From positions 310,001 through 374,000 of the forward strand of contig NZ_PGGO01000001.1 of NCBI RefSeq assembly GCF_003010955.1: a stretch of 64,000 bases of DNA. The letters run 5' to 3'. The stretch's first letter is position 1. Every line of letters starts with the position of its first letter. This DNA comes from Phyllobacterium brassicacearum (lineage in GTDB: Bacteria; Pseudomonadota; Alphaproteobacteria; Rhizobiales; Rhizobiaceae). The translations under genes were made by a program, and so were the position numbers. Under the pieces are notes generated by a model. That model did not search any database, was not told the origin of the DNA, and saw nothing but the letters and a program-made list of their open reading frames with translations. Positions 55,200-64,000 of the stretch are shown here, piece by piece.

Positions 55200-56102
55200 T
55201 TATTCCAGCTCTTTGTGTTCGACATAGGTGATGGCCGCGTCGACGGCACGTTTTAGCTCATCCTTGATGCCCGCAGAGTCGCGCAGGACCTGTTCAACGC
55301 GCAGGAAATCCAGCACACCGAACTTGACAACGCTTGGTCGCAGAAAAATGGCCGGCGGGTCCGTGCGCAGCCGTGTGGCGATGATCGATTGCATCATCAG
55401 CTGGCTCGCGCCGAACATGGCCTCGATCGATGAGGGAAGCTTGCCGATGTCACCCTCGGGCCCGCCCACGACGTCAATGGCGATGACAAATTGCGCCTTG
55501 TCCTTCAAATGATCGAAGGGAACGGGGTTATAGATACCTCCATCGATCAGGATGCGATCATCGCGGCGAACCGGCCTGAACAGCGCCGGTATGGCCGCTG
55601 ACGCAGCGATGGCACTATAAAGATCGCCTTCGGCGATCGGCACTTCCTGTTGCCCGTAAAAATCGGTAGCAGTCACGCTCAACGGAATCTGCAGGTCCTC
55701 GAACGTGTCCGGGATAGTGTCTGGCAGGAAGTTCCTCAGGATCTTCTCGATATTGAACTGGCTGAGGCGGATACCCCCACCGAACATTTCGCCGAAACTC
55801 GCCGGACGCAACCGCCACAGACGAGCGGCAATCTCCGCGCGGCGCGACAGCGTCGCAATCGCATACTCTCTTATATCGCGCCCGGACATGCCTGCCGCCA
55901 TTCCTGCGCCGATGATCGCACCAATAGAAGATCCGGAAATCGCCGTCGGGCGGATGCCAAGTTCGTCAAGCGCTTCAATCACATTGATGTGCGCAAGGCC
56001 CCTCGCCCCGCCACCGCCGAAGGCGACAGCGAAGGTGGGAGTGCCGGCGCTACCTATGGCGCCGGTCGATCCGTCGGCATCTGCCAGATCGCGCGCGATC
56101 AT
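55200..56102 (-). CDS. Patatin-like phospholipase (RssA-like)
   Basis: A 300-residue serine hydrolase with the patatin oxyanion loop GGGGARGLAHINV, nucleophile motif GSSIG (Ser in GSSIGAIIGAGMAAG) and catalytic aspartate in DGGIYNPVPFD. Such proteins cleave acyl chains from phospholipids. GAGGAG lies seven bases before the ATG at 56102. It lies 15 bases after the M16 protease pair on the same strand and so may be co-transcribed with it. Confidence 0.9.
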   Translation of the reverse strand: MIARDLADADGSTGAIGSAGTPTFAVAFGGGGARGLAHINVIEALDELGIRPTAISGSSIGAIIGAGMAAGMSGRDIREYAIATLSRRAEIAARLWRLRPASFGEMFGGGIRLSQFNIEKILRNFLPDTIPDTFEDLQIPLSVTATDFYGQQEVPIAEGDLYSAIAASAAIPALFRPVRRDDRILIDGGIYNPVPFDHLKDKAQFVIAIDVVGGPEGDIGKLPSSIEAMFGASQLMMQSIIATRLRTDPPAIFLRPSVVKFGVLDFLRVEQVLRDSAGIKDELKRAVDAAITYVEHKELE

Positions 56103-56117
56103 GACGTTTCTCCTCAA

Positions 56118-57416
56118 TCAGGACTGCGGCGGTCCGACAATAAGAACGGCTGGTTCTGTTTCAAGAAGCTTCCCGGCCACTGCCCTCACCTGATCCAGTG
56201 TAACAGCGTTGATCAAATCCGCACGTTTGTCGATGTAGTCCCGCCCAAGATTCTCGTCCTGCAGGCCAAGAAGCGTACTGGCAACGGCCGATGACGAGTC
56301 GAGATTGTTTACGGCATAGGAGCCAACCAGATATTTCTTGGCCTCGGCCAACTCCTCTTCCGTCGGGCCATCCTTGGCCATCCTGGCAATTTCTGTTTTC
56401 AGAATCTGCAACGTCTCGTTGGCGCGGTCGGCTCGTGTTGCTGTCGAGACCATCAGGGCTGCCATGTGGTCTCGGTTGATCAAGTTGGAACCTGCCGAAT
56501 AGGCAAGGCCGCGCTTTTCACGCACTTCATTGTAGATGCGCGAGGAGAATGTTCCGCCGCCCAGAATATGGTTCATGATGTAGGCCGGAAAAAAATCCGG
56601 ATCCTGGCGCCGGACGCCGGGGTAGACCATCGAAATTGAGGTCTGTGGTAACACGTAATCAAAACGTGTCGTCTGGCCGAAGCCGAGCTGGGCGTCGCTT
56701 ACCGGTTCGAGCTGGGCTTTTTCAGGCAGATCGCCGAACACCTTGTCGAGAAGCGGCGCCAAGTCCTCCGGGCTGATTGAACCGACTACTCCAACAATCA
56801 GGTTGTCGCGTGCAAAGTTGCGTTTGTGGAAGGCAACCAGATCGTCGCGGGTGATTGTGTTCAGGCTTTGCTCGGTACCATCCGACTGGCGCGCATAGGG
56901 ATGGTCGCCGTAGAGGGCCACGGCAAATTTGCGGCCGGCAATCGTGTTCGGATCACGCTCGGATGCATTGATCCCGGCAACGACCTGCTGGCGGATGCGG
57001 TCGATGGGCGCCTGATCAAAACGGGGCTGGTTGACTGCAAGGGTCAGCAATTCGGCCGCCGCGTCCCGCTTGTCCGCCAACATGCGCACGGAACCGGTAA
57101 TGCGGTCATCATCGGCGTTGAAACTCATCTCAGCCCCGACATCGTCGAGTTGTTCCTGAAAAGTATTGGAATCGAGATCGCCGGCACCTTCGTCGAAGAG
57201 CCCGGTCATCAGATTGGCGAGGCCTTCCTTGCCCTCTGGGTCCTGGGTCGATCCACCCTTGAACGAAAAGCGCATCGAAATCAGGGGCACGAAATCGTCT
57301 TGCACCAGCCAGGCGCGGATGCCCTTGGGCGAGACAACCTCTTTGATCTGCACGGCATAGCCAGGGGCAGCGGCAAAAAGGACCAGCAGCAGTGTGGCAA
57401 CAAATCTCTTGATCAT
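56118..57416 (-). CDS. M16-family peptidase-like protein without the zinc motif
   Basis: A 432-residue M16 (pitrilysin) protein with a Sec signal peptide (cleavage near GYAVQ). At the place of HxxEH it reads [14 protein letters not shown], so the zinc-binding residues are missing. The substrate-binding R/Y region ([26 protein letters not shown]) is kept. It is the non-catalytic partner of the adjacent catalytic M16 protein, as in mitochondrial-processing-peptidase-like heterodimers. It overlaps that gene by four bases. Confidence 0.92.
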   Translation of the reverse strand: MIKRFVATLLLVLFAAAPGYAVQIKEVVSPKGIRAWLVQDDFVPLISMRFSFKGGSTQDPEGKEGLANLMTGLFDEGAGDLDSNTFQEQLDDVGAEMSFNADDDRITGSVRMLADKRDAAAELLTLAVNQPRFDQAPIDRIRQQVVAGINASERDPNTIAGRKFAVALYGDHPYARQSDGTEQSLNTITRDDLVAFHKRNFARDNLIVGVVGSISPEDLAPLLDKVFGDLPEKAQLEPVSDAQLGFGQTTRFDYVLPQTSISMVYPGVRRQDPDFFPAYIMNHILGGGTFSSRIYNEVREKRGLAYSAGSNLINRDHMAALMVSTATRADRANETLQILKTEIARMAKDGPTEEELAEAKKYLVGSYAVNNLDSSSAVASTLLGLQDENLGRDYIDKRADLINAVTLDQVRAVAGKLLETEPAVLIVGPPQS

Positions 57417-58891
57417 TGAACGACTCCCTGCGCTGGCTCTTCCGGTTGTTGAGTTTCTTCAGAGGCGGGTGTCTCTTCCTCTACTTTCTGGTCCGGCTTG
57501 CCGTCTTCCGGCATCAGGTAACTAGTGACCGAACGGCTATCGACGAGATAACGCTTGGCCACATCCTGAATGTCCTCGACCTTCACGGCGCGGATGCGAT
57601 CCGGCCATTCCTGGATATCCTTTATTGTTTGACCGGTGGACAGGGTCGAGCCATAGATGCGGGCCATGCTCGACTGGCTGTCACGGGCGAAGATCATGCT
57701 CTTGAGGAAGCGGTTTCGCGCTTTTTCAAGCTCGTCCGCCGTCACGCCGTCCTTGATGATTTTGGCGATCTGGGCGTCAACACCGGCTTCGACCTGCTCC
57801 AGCGTCGCGGAGCCCCGCGGCGAACCATAGATACCGAAACTGCCGTCGTCGAGCGAGCCACCCTGGTAATATGCGCCGGCGCTGGCAGCGGAACCATCGC
57901 GCACGACCAATGCCTGGTAAATCCGGCTGCGCGTCGAACCGCCCAGGATCTCACTGAGGAGATCCAGCGCTTCCGCTTCGCCTGGCTTGGCGCTTGTGTA
58001 GGATGGCACGAGCCACATCTTCTGGAAACTTGGCTGCGAGACCCGTGGATCGGCCATGGAAACGGTGCGTTTGGTGTTTTGTTCCGGCTCCTGCGGTCGC
58101 ACGCGGTTTCCTGGTTCGGCGCGCCGCGGTAGCTTGCCATAAGTCTTTTCGGCCAGGGCTTTCACGGTTTCAAGATCGACGTCACCCGAGACGACGAGTG
58201 TTGCATTGTTGGGCGTGTAATACTTCTCATAAAAGGCGAGCGCATCCTTGAGATTGAGCTGCTGCATTTCATGCAACCACCCAATCACAGGCATGCGGTA
58301 TGGATGGTTCTGATAGAGGGTTGCATTGACTTCCTCGGCGAGCAGAGCCCCGGGATCGCCATCCACACGCGAGCGGCGTTCCTCCAAGACGACATCGCGC
58401 TCCGTCTTGACCACATCATCGTTGAGGATGAGGTTTTCCATGCGGTCGGCCTCGTAGGTCATGACCATTTCGAGCGCCTGGGGCGCGACCTGTTGATAGA
58501 AGGCCGTGTAGTCGTAGGAGGTGAAGGCATTTTCCTGACCGCCAATCTCGGCGACCTTGCGGGAGAACTCGCCTGCAGGATAGGTCTTCGTGGCCTTGAA
58601 CATCAGGTGTTCAAAAAAATGTGCTATGCCGGATTTACCTGGTTCCTCATCGGCCGATCCAACGTGATACCACAGCATGTGCGTTACGACCGGCGCGCGA
58701 TGATCCGGGATCACGACGACTTCAAGACCATTTTCCAGATTGAATGACGAGACATCGTCCTTGTCAGTTGTCGAGGCCGCCGCGGGCGCTTGCGATGCGG
58801 TTTCCGCTCTTGCCGGCAGAGCGGGAGGCAATGCAACGACGATACCGGCCAGGAAAATTGCCGCAACGTTGCGGCTCAGGGCGAAGGACAT
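57413..58891 (-). CDS. Catalytic M16-family zinc protease
   Basis: A 492-residue secreted or periplasmic M16 protease. It has a signal peptide (about 1-29, ends PARAE), zinc motif HFFEH at 91-95, the downstream glutamate region [17 protein letters not shown] and an acidic, Glu/Pro/Gln-rich tail. It works with the motif-less partner encoded next to it. The ATG at 58891 gives a standard signal; an in-frame TTG at 58930 is not convincing. Substrates are unknown. Confidence 0.93.
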   Translation of the reverse strand: MSFALSRNVAAIFLAGIVVALPPALPARAETASQAPAAASTTDKDDVSSFNLENGLEVVVIPDHRAPVVTHMLWYHVGSADEEPGKSGIAHFFEHLMFKATKTYPAGEFSRKVAEIGGQENAFTSYDYTAFYQQVAPQALEMVMTYEADRMENLILNDDVVKTERDVVLEERRSRVDGDPGALLAEEVNATLYQNHPYRMPVIGWLHEMQQLNLKDALAFYEKYYTPNNATLVVSGDVDLETVKALAEKTYGKLPRRAEPGNRVRPQEPEQNTKRTVSMADPRVSQPSFQKMWLVPSYTSAKPGEAEALDLLSEILGGSTRSRIYQALVVRDGSAASAGAYYQGGSLDDGSFGIYGSPRGSATLEQVEAGVDAQIAKIIKDGVTADELEKARNRFLKSMIFARDSQSSMARIYGSTLSTGQTIKDIQEWPDRIRAVKVEDIQDVAKRYLVDSRSVTSYLMPEDGKPDQKVEEETPASEETQQPEEPAQGVVQ

Positions 58892-58939
58892 TTCAGATCG
58901 ATCCAGTTCTGTTTCACGACGGCGATACAATCCGGGCCT

Positions 58940-59497
58940 TTACGTCTTCAATGTAACAAGCCTTATGACTGTTCCGCCGTAGGGGCGTTCTTCGACAACC
59001 GAGAATCGCGGATCAAGATCGACCATCGCCTCGGCTTCTTCTTCAAGCACCAGAAGTGTGTCGGGATTGAGCCAACCGCCGTCAAGCGCGGACTTGAAAG
59101 CCATTTCGCCCAGACCCTTGCCGTAGGGTGGATCAGCGAAAACCAGGTCGAACGGCTCTATGGTCCCGGCTTCACCAAGCTTAGTGGCGTCACGGCGGAA
59201 AATCTTGGTGTTGCCGAGCAGACCGAATGTCTCGACGTTCGTGCGGATTAGTCCACGCCCCTCTGTCGACTCTTCGATGAATACGCCATAGCGCGCGCCA
59301 CGGGACATGGCTTCCAAACCCAAAGCTCCTGTGCCGGCAAACAGGTCAAGCACACGGGTCGATTCAAACTTTTCCGGATAGTTGTGTACCAGAATGTTGA
59401 AAAGGCTTTCACGCGTCCGGTCCGTCGTTGGACGGATTGAATTGGACGCTGGTGTTGCCAGCGCCCGCCCGCGAAATTTTCCGCCGACAATCCGCAT
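58940..59497 (-). CDS. rsmD: 16S rRNA (guanine-966-N2)-methyltransferase
   Basis: RsmD methylates G966 of 16S rRNA. The 185 residues show the family start MRIVGGKFRGRALATP, TDRTRESLFNIL, the SAM motif VLDLFAGTGALGLEAMSRGA and the catalytic FADPPYGKG. It lies 12 bases after rluB and is likely co-transcribed, both genes acting on rRNA. Confidence 0.96.
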   Translation of the reverse strand: MRIVGGKFRGRALATPASNSIRPTTDRTRESLFNILVHNYPEKFESTRVLDLFAGTGALGLEAMSRGARYGVFIEESTEGRGLIRTNVETFGLLGNTKIFRRDATKLGEAGTIEPFDLVFADPPYGKGLGEMAFKSALDGGWLNPDTLLVLEEEAEAMVDLDPRFSVVEERPYGGTVIRLVTLKT

Positions 59498-59509
59498 CAG
59501 TTCACGCTC

Positions 59510-61336
59510 TTATGACTTTGGTTTGTTGCCGCGTGGGGGCCGACCAGCACCACCACTCGAACCTCGCGGAGCTCCTTTTGGACCACCATATGGACGATCG
59601 CCGCTTCTGCCGTCCTGACGGCCAGGGCCGCGACTGGGCTTGCCGCTGGCCCCGTAGGGACGTTCGGAACGGTTCGGTCGCTCAGACTGGAATGGCTTGG
59701 CGCCTCCGGATTCCTGTTCCTTCAATGCAGCACGCTCGCGCTTGCCAACACGCGGCGGACGGGCAGGACGCGAGCCGTCCTCCCGGTCAGATCCGAAGGA
59801 CCGCTTGGGGCGCTCCGATCGTTCATCTTCACTGCGAGGCGGACGGGTAGAATAGCTGCGCGGCTTGTCTCCGCCATAGCCAGCGGAAGAGCGTTCACCC
59901 GCGGGACGTCCTGTGTAGGGGCGATCGCCTGCCGGACGGCTGGAGCCTTCGCCGGAGCGACGCGGCTTGTCCGTGCGTGGACTATCGGAACGGGTGCGTT
60001 CGCCGCGCTCCGCCTCGGCCTTCGCGCGCGGCTTGCCGACTGGGCGCGCGCCAGGCGCCATCCACACATTGGCGGAGCGGGATTTGCGCTCAGAAATCTC
60101 TTCTTCTGCCTTGCCGCGTTTTGCCTTTGGCGCAGCGTCGCGCGGTGCGCGAGGCTTTCGATCATCGTCACGGGGCGCGCGCGCTGGGCGGTCATCACGG
60201 GCACCGCGCGCCGCAGCAGGACGGTCGTTACGGTCGGTCGTCCAGCGCGAAAGCGTTTCTTCGCGCTTTTCATCCTTGGATTTGCGGGGTCCGCGGCTTT
60301 TGGCAACGGGTGCGCTGGAAATCCATTCGGAAGAACCGCGAACAGGCCGTTCGCGTGCTTCAGCAGGCTGCACAGCCTCTCCCTTTACGGCATCGTTGGA
60401 GAACACATTTATGATTGGCGCGTCGAAATCGGCACCCGACTCTTCGATCAGACGCTCGCCAAGCTGATCGCGCAGGGTACGGCCGTTCATCTCGCGTACG
60501 GCGCCTTCCGGCAGGTCACCGAGCTGGAACGGACCGTAGGAAATACGAATGAGGCGATTGACCGAAAGCCCGAGCGCGCCAAGTACGTTCTTGACTTCCC
60601 GATTCTTGCCTTCGCGCAGGCCAACCATGATCCAGACATTCGATCCCTGCTCGCGCTCCAGCGTCGCTTCGATAGCGCCGTAGAAAACGCCGTCGACAGC
60701 GATGCCGTCCTTCAGCGTGTTGAGTTTCTCCTGGGTCACGCTGCCATGGGCACGGACCCGGTAGCGACGGAGCCAGCCGGTCGACGGCAGTTCCAGCGCA
60801 CGCGATAGCCCACCGTCATTGGTCAGGAGGAGGAGGCCTTCGGTGTTGATGTCGAGCCGTCCAACGGACAGGACGCGTGGCATGTCCCTTGGCAGCGATT
60901 CAAAAACCGTCTGGCGACCTTCGGGATCGCGATTGGTGGTCACGAGGCCAGCCGGCTTATGATAAAGCCAAAGGCGCGTCCGTTCCTTTTCCGGCAGCGG
61001 CTTGCCGTCCACTTCGATGCGATCGGTGCGCATCACGTTGATTGCCGGGCTCTCCAGTCGTTTGCCGTTAACGGAGACGCGGCCCGCCGCAATCATCGTT
61101 TCGGCCTCACGGCGCGACGCTATTCCGGCGCGCGCCAACCGCTTGGCGATACGCTCGCCCTCTTCAACGGGTACGTCCACATGCGATGATTTGAAACTGC
61201 GCTTTGCAGGCGCGCCGGCATCGGACTTGCGCGGTCCCTTATGCGCGGAACGGCCAGCGTCGCCGCCCTTCTTGTCGAAGCCGCGCTTTTCAAAGGAGCG
61301 TTTGCCGCCCTTCCCGTTGTCATTTGAACTTGTCAT
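59510..61336 (-). CDS. rluB: 23S rRNA pseudouridine synthase RluB-type with very long basic tail
   Basis: The enzyme makes pseudouridine in 23S rRNA (RsuA/RluB group). After a basic N-terminus of about 55 residues comes an S4 RNA-binding domain (ERIAKRLARAGIASRREAE). The synthase domain has the catalytic aspartate in GRLDINTEGLLLLTNDG. From about residue 300 onward roughly 300 residues are Arg/Lys/Gly/Ser/Pro-rich repeats of low complexity, expected to be disordered and RNA-binding. RluB tails exist elsewhere but this one doubles the protein. It is divergent from tadA. Confidence 0.94.
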   Translation of the reverse strand: MTSSNDNGKGGKRSFEKRGFDKKGGDAGRSAHKGPRKSDAGAPAKRSFKSSHVDVPVEEGERIAKRLARAGIASRREAETMIAAGRVSVNGKRLESPAINVMRTDRIEVDGKPLPEKERTRLWLYHKPAGLVTTNRDPEGRQTVFESLPRDMPRVLSVGRLDINTEGLLLLTNDGGLSRALELPSTGWLRRYRVRAHGSVTQEKLNTLKDGIAVDGVFYGAIEATLEREQGSNVWIMVGLREGKNREVKNVLGALGLSVNRLIRISYGPFQLGDLPEGAVREMNGRTLRDQLGERLIEESGADFDAPIINVFSNDAVKGEAVQPAEARERPVRGSSEWISSAPVAKSRGPRKSKDEKREETLSRWTTDRNDRPAAARGARDDRPARAPRDDDRKPRAPRDAAPKAKRGKAEEEISERKSRSANVWMAPGARPVGKPRAKAEAERGERTRSDSPRTDKPRRSGEGSSRPAGDRPYTGRPAGERSSAGYGGDKPRSYSTRPPRSEDERSERPKRSFGSDREDGSRPARPPRVGKRERAALKEQESGGAKPFQSERPNRSERPYGASGKPSRGPGRQDGRSGDRPYGGPKGAPRGSSGGAGRPPRGNKPKS

Positions 61337-61440
61337 GGAATGTTTGCCTTTCAGCAGCGCTCACTACCAGCTATGAGGTGTTCTTGCGAGTAAATTCTAA
61401 GCGACCCTTTCGTAAACGGTCGATAAATGATGAGCACGGC

Positions 61441-61893
61441 GTGAACCAAGAAACTGATCCAATGAGTATGGCCCTCGCGGAGGCGCATGGCGCTGCGGCG
61501 CGCGGCGAAGTGCCGATCGGGGCTGTGCTTGTCAAGGACGGAACGATTCTTGCGAGCGCAGGAAACAGAACGCGCGAGTTGAACGATCCGACCGCTCATG
61601 CAGAAATTCTCGTTATTCGCGAAGCCTGCAAGGTTCTCGACAACGAACGCCTGACCGGTTGCGATCTCTATGTGACGCTCGAGCCCTGCACGATGTGCAC
61701 CGCCGCCATCTCTTTCGCCCGGATCAGACGGCTCTACTACGGCGCCCAGGATATCAAGGGCGGCGGGGTGGAAAACGGAGCCCGGTTCTTTGCGCAGCCC
61801 ACTTGCCTGCACGCACCGGAAGTTTATTCAGGCTTCAAGGAACAGGAAGCAGAAACCATCCTGAAAGCGTTTTTCCGTGCCAAGAGGCCCTAG
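61441..61893 (+). CDS. tadA: tRNA-specific adenosine-34 deaminase
   Basis: TadA converts A34 to inosine in tRNA-Arg(ACG). The 150 residues have the zinc and catalytic motifs HAE (53-55) and PCTMC (Cys83, Cys86), and GEVPIGAVL, typical of TadA rather than guanine deaminases. GTG 61441 gives the usual N-terminal helix; ATG 61462 would cut it short. The stop codon lies inside a CTAG palindrome shared with the stop codon of the convergent gene. Confidence 0.94.
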   Translation: MNQETDPMSMALAEAHGAAARGEVPIGAVLVKDGTILASAGNRTRELNDPTAHAEILVIREACKVLDNERLTGCDLYVTLEPCTMCTAAISFARIRRLYYGAQDIKGGGVENGARFFAQPTCLHAPEVYSGFKEQEAETILKAFFRAKRP

Positions 61894-62948
61894 TTTTCGA
61901 CCCTGATCTTTGCGGAGAAATCCGGATCTGTGTCGGCAGCCAAGGCGCGCTGGTTGATCGAAGCCGATTTAATCACGTCGTCCAAGGGCTTCTGGTGATC
62001 GATGGCACCGCGGTCATAGAGATAACCAGGCAGATAACCCGACAGTACAATGCGATAGTCGATGGGAATATCCGGTGTGAGCGCGCGCACCATGTCGAAG
62101 ATGACAGTCGTGCAGTTTGCTGTAATCGTGTTGTAGAATTTTGCCGTCGTTACGAGTTGATTGGCGTTGTTGAGGTAGGACAGGAACAATGCGTGCCGCA
62201 TCTCCGGCTTGAGATTGATGCGATAACGATAGACGTCTTCCTTGCGGATATTGGTGCGAAGGCGAATGATGTCGCGTTCGTCCGCGGCGATCATCGCAAG
62301 CTCGAACTCCCTGAAGAAGCCGCCGATTTCCGAGAATTGCTCGTGACGCTCCTTGCGTATCTCGGCCGAAAACACAACGTGGTCGCCATTGTCAAAGCCG
62401 AAACTCACGAGTGTGTGGGCGATGGCGGGGTTGGACCAATAGGACAGAAAAACGTCGACCGAATTCAGATCGTCCAGATCGTAGGTACGAACCTCCCAGC
62501 GCGGCGTATAGTCGGTTTGGCTTCGCCATTCGAAATTGCGCACATTGGACAGCGTTACATAGTTGCCGCCCAGCGTACCGGTTACCGTCTGGGCGACGTC
62601 ATCGGCCCATATGCGGTTCAAAGACGGTTTGATCGTACTCCACCAGTATCCGAGGCCGATCATGACCGGCAAAAGCACGATCAGCGCCCGCCAAGGGCGG
62701 CCATTGAATTCGAGCCAGAGGACCGCGAAAGCGATAGCGGCCCAGAGCAAGAGACAACCAATGTTACCGACAATTCCAAACGGCAATTGATACCAGAGTG
62801 CAAATCCGCCCCACAGAAAGGCTAAGAGCGTCAGCAGGACAAGCAGGATCAGGCCAAGAAAGCGCAGGATGAACAATTGTTGCGGTCCTCGATTGGAAGG
62901 ATGGAAGCGGCGCGCTTCCCTTGTAGACGAAAACAACGGACCGGACAC
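61890..62948 (-). CDS. DUF4105 membrane protein
   Basis: A protein of about 352 residues with two to three N-terminal membrane helices (about 25-90) and a large soluble domain matching DUF4105. That family is papain-like and probably acts in the periplasm (DVFLSYWSNPAIAHTLVSFGF, the Cys-containing NTITANCTTVIFDMVRA and YLPGYLYDRGAID). The cysteine in ANCTT is the likely nucleophile. The start is uncertain: GTG 62948 has GGAACGG upstream, TTG 62963 is an alternative. It lies just after the autotransporter barrel. Confidence 0.82.
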   Translation of the reverse strand: MSGPLFSSTREARRFHPSNRGPQQLFILRFLGLILLVLLTLLAFLWGGFALWYQLPFGIVGNIGCLLLWAAIAFAVLWLEFNGRPWRALIVLLPVMIGLGYWWSTIKPSLNRIWADDVAQTVTGTLGGNYVTLSNVRNFEWRSQTDYTPRWEVRTYDLDDLNSVDVFLSYWSNPAIAHTLVSFGFDNGDHVVFSAEIRKERHEQFSEIGGFFREFELAMIAADERDIIRLRTNIRKEDVYRYRINLKPEMRHALFLSYLNNANQLVTTAKFYNTITANCTTVIFDMVRALTPDIPIDYRIVLSGYLPGYLYDRGAIDHQKPLDDVIKSASINQRALAADTDPDFSAKIRVEN

Positions 62949-62972
62949 CAATCCGTTCCACAATTCCCGTTG

Positions 62973-64000
62973 TTAGAATCGCACCGTCAGATCCGCCCTG
63001 ACACCATGATCCTGCACTTCGCTGGCGATCTGCCCACGATAGGAGAGGCCAAACGTTGTGGCGGGCGCCAGATTGAAATCGACTCCCACCTCGACCAGCG
63101 CAGCATCCCGGGCGATCGGCAATCCCGATATTTCGAAGCTTTCCATACCGGCAAATGCAAGCGATGATAACGGCGTGACATCGCCAAAAGCATGACGCCA
63201 GCCGGCCATGCTTCGCAGCTTTGCCTCGGCATCGCCCAACCGCAGTTGTTTTGAGGCTCGCAATCCAAGCGTGAAGAATGTCACATCGGTGTCCGATGAA
63301 GCACCGGCCAGCGCTGCGGAACCACCCTCTTCATCGAAACTGTCGACATGTAGATTGGCATAAGACAGATTGGTGAAGGGCTCGAGATCTATGCTTTCGA
63401 CCTGAATTTCATAGCCAAGTTCGCCAAAGATTTGTGCCGTTCCACCGTCGTAGCCGGCCGTCAGATGTTCCTGCGAGCCTGTGAATTGAACCAAACGATC
63501 CGTGTCGATGGCATGCCACGTATAGCTTGCACCCGAGCGCAGGTTCAAAGCCCCGAACTCGGCACCGCCATAAATGCCAAGATGATAACTATCGATATCG
63601 GCTGAAGCATCCAGACTCGCTTCGTCAATACTGGTGCGGCTGTAATGGGCCAGCGCACCGATGCGGGCATATTCACCGAACGGCGCGTCACCGCCAACCA
63701 GAAAGCCGCCGACCGTTCGGTCGAGGCTGGGTACTTGGTCATTGCTGTTCCAATCGACCCACGACCCGAACCCCTGCCCCCAAACCGCGAAGCGATCGCT
63801 TGCGGCAGCCTGAGGCTCGATGCCGTATGGCCCATAGGCCAGAACCGGCACCGACGGCGGCGCGGCACCGTCGAACGCCGCACGGAGTCGGTCGTTGGTA
63901 GCATCGCGTATAAAACGACTGTCATCTAACAGCACACTCTTGAGAGAACGTGAATTTCGCCGGGAAGCTGGGCGATCGTCAGCGGCGCGGTCGCCTTGTC
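62973..64000 (-). pseudogene. Autotransporter beta-barrel domain protein (partial, apparent frameshift)
   Basis: From 63935 to the stop the reading frame encodes a type V autotransporter barrel: DDSRFIRDATNDRLRAAF, FAVWGQGFGSWVDWN, GGFLVGGD, many alternating strands, and a final phenylalanine (LTVRF). Upstream of about 63945 this frame is unlike autotransporters. The frame shifted by one base instead reads TIAQLPGEIH, the linker usually found just before SVLLDDSRF. Adding one base near 63948-63950 would join the two into GEIHxSLKSVLLDDSRF. So the gene is either a frameshifted pseudogene, phase-variable or a sequencing error. The passenger domain is outside the window. Confidence 0.75.

Overview
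The window looks like a chromosomal segment of a GC-rich alphaproteobacterium of the order Hyphomicrobiales, most like Phyllobacteriaceae/Brucellaceae (Phyllobacterium, Mesorhizobium, Ochrobactrum-type). This rests on the gene order (mutL-DUF2093-ybaY-lpxK-waaA-DUF374-DUF4170-cysQ-pmbA; rsmD-rluB-tadA; guaB near rlmE-ppx), the RcnB-, DUF1127- and DUF4170-type small proteins, the urt and fds operons, and palindromic intergenic repeats of the kind known from rhizobia. I see no rRNA, tRNA, CRISPR array, prophage or insertion sequence. Most of the window is ordinary core and metabolic genome.

Layout. 1-3100: a LysR regulator (cut by the window start) divergent from a PRISE-like short-chain reductase, then a VapBC toxin-antitoxin pair with an iterated operator, and a DinB-family protein. 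3100-10100: guaB with a palindromic repeat at its stop codon, a Tat-exported metallo-beta-lactamase-fold hydrolase, a DHA2-type efflux pump, a structured 300-base region holding an unannotated 29-codon gene, then rlmE and a Ppx/GppA phosphatase. 10100-16300: a dispersed-repeat-like spacer, a sugar-nucleotide epimerase-like SDR, several very small genes, an F420/NADP-type reductase divergent from a second LysR gene, and a cold-shock gene with its promoter and terminator. 16400-27000: dadA, an RcnB-like periplasmic protein, the pbpC/alpha-2-macroglobulin pair and a GcvA-like LysR gene. 27000-35900: an OFA-family transporter and the complete NAD-dependent formate dehydrogenase operon fdsGBA-fdhD-fdsD with its LysR regulator. 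35900-41740: the urea transporter operon urtABCDE, preceded by an excellent sigma-54 promoter. 42000-44900: a sulfurtransferase/phosphatase-like protein with an aminotransferase, and glutaryl-CoA dehydrogenase. 45000-53200: mutL, then lipid A/Kdo assembly (lpxK, waaA, DUF374 acyltransferase) with cysQ and pmbA. 53300-64000: a CPA2 cation antiporter, a patatin phospholipase, a paired M16 protease operon, rsmD, rluB, tadA, DUF4105 and the C-terminal barrel of an autotransporter whose reading frame is broken.

The systems fit a soil or plant-associated heterotroph: nitrogen scavenging through urea uptake under RpoN control, formate oxidation to NADH, D-amino-acid and lysine/tryptophan-derived (glutaryl-CoA) catabolism, and envelope maintenance.

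The best candidate for something undescribed is 7540-7860. It holds a 29-codon ORF whose ribosome-binding site matches the 16S rRNA 3' end over 11 uninterrupted bases. An upstream hairpin has one arm that can instead pair with that same ribosome-binding site, so two folds exclude each other. A stable GAAA-capped hairpin follows the stop codon. Other items worth checking are the autotransporter frameshift at about 63940-63950, the sigma-54 promoter of urtA, repeats that supply the stop codons of guaB and urtD, the vapBC operator iterations, and three similar dyads next to LysR genes.
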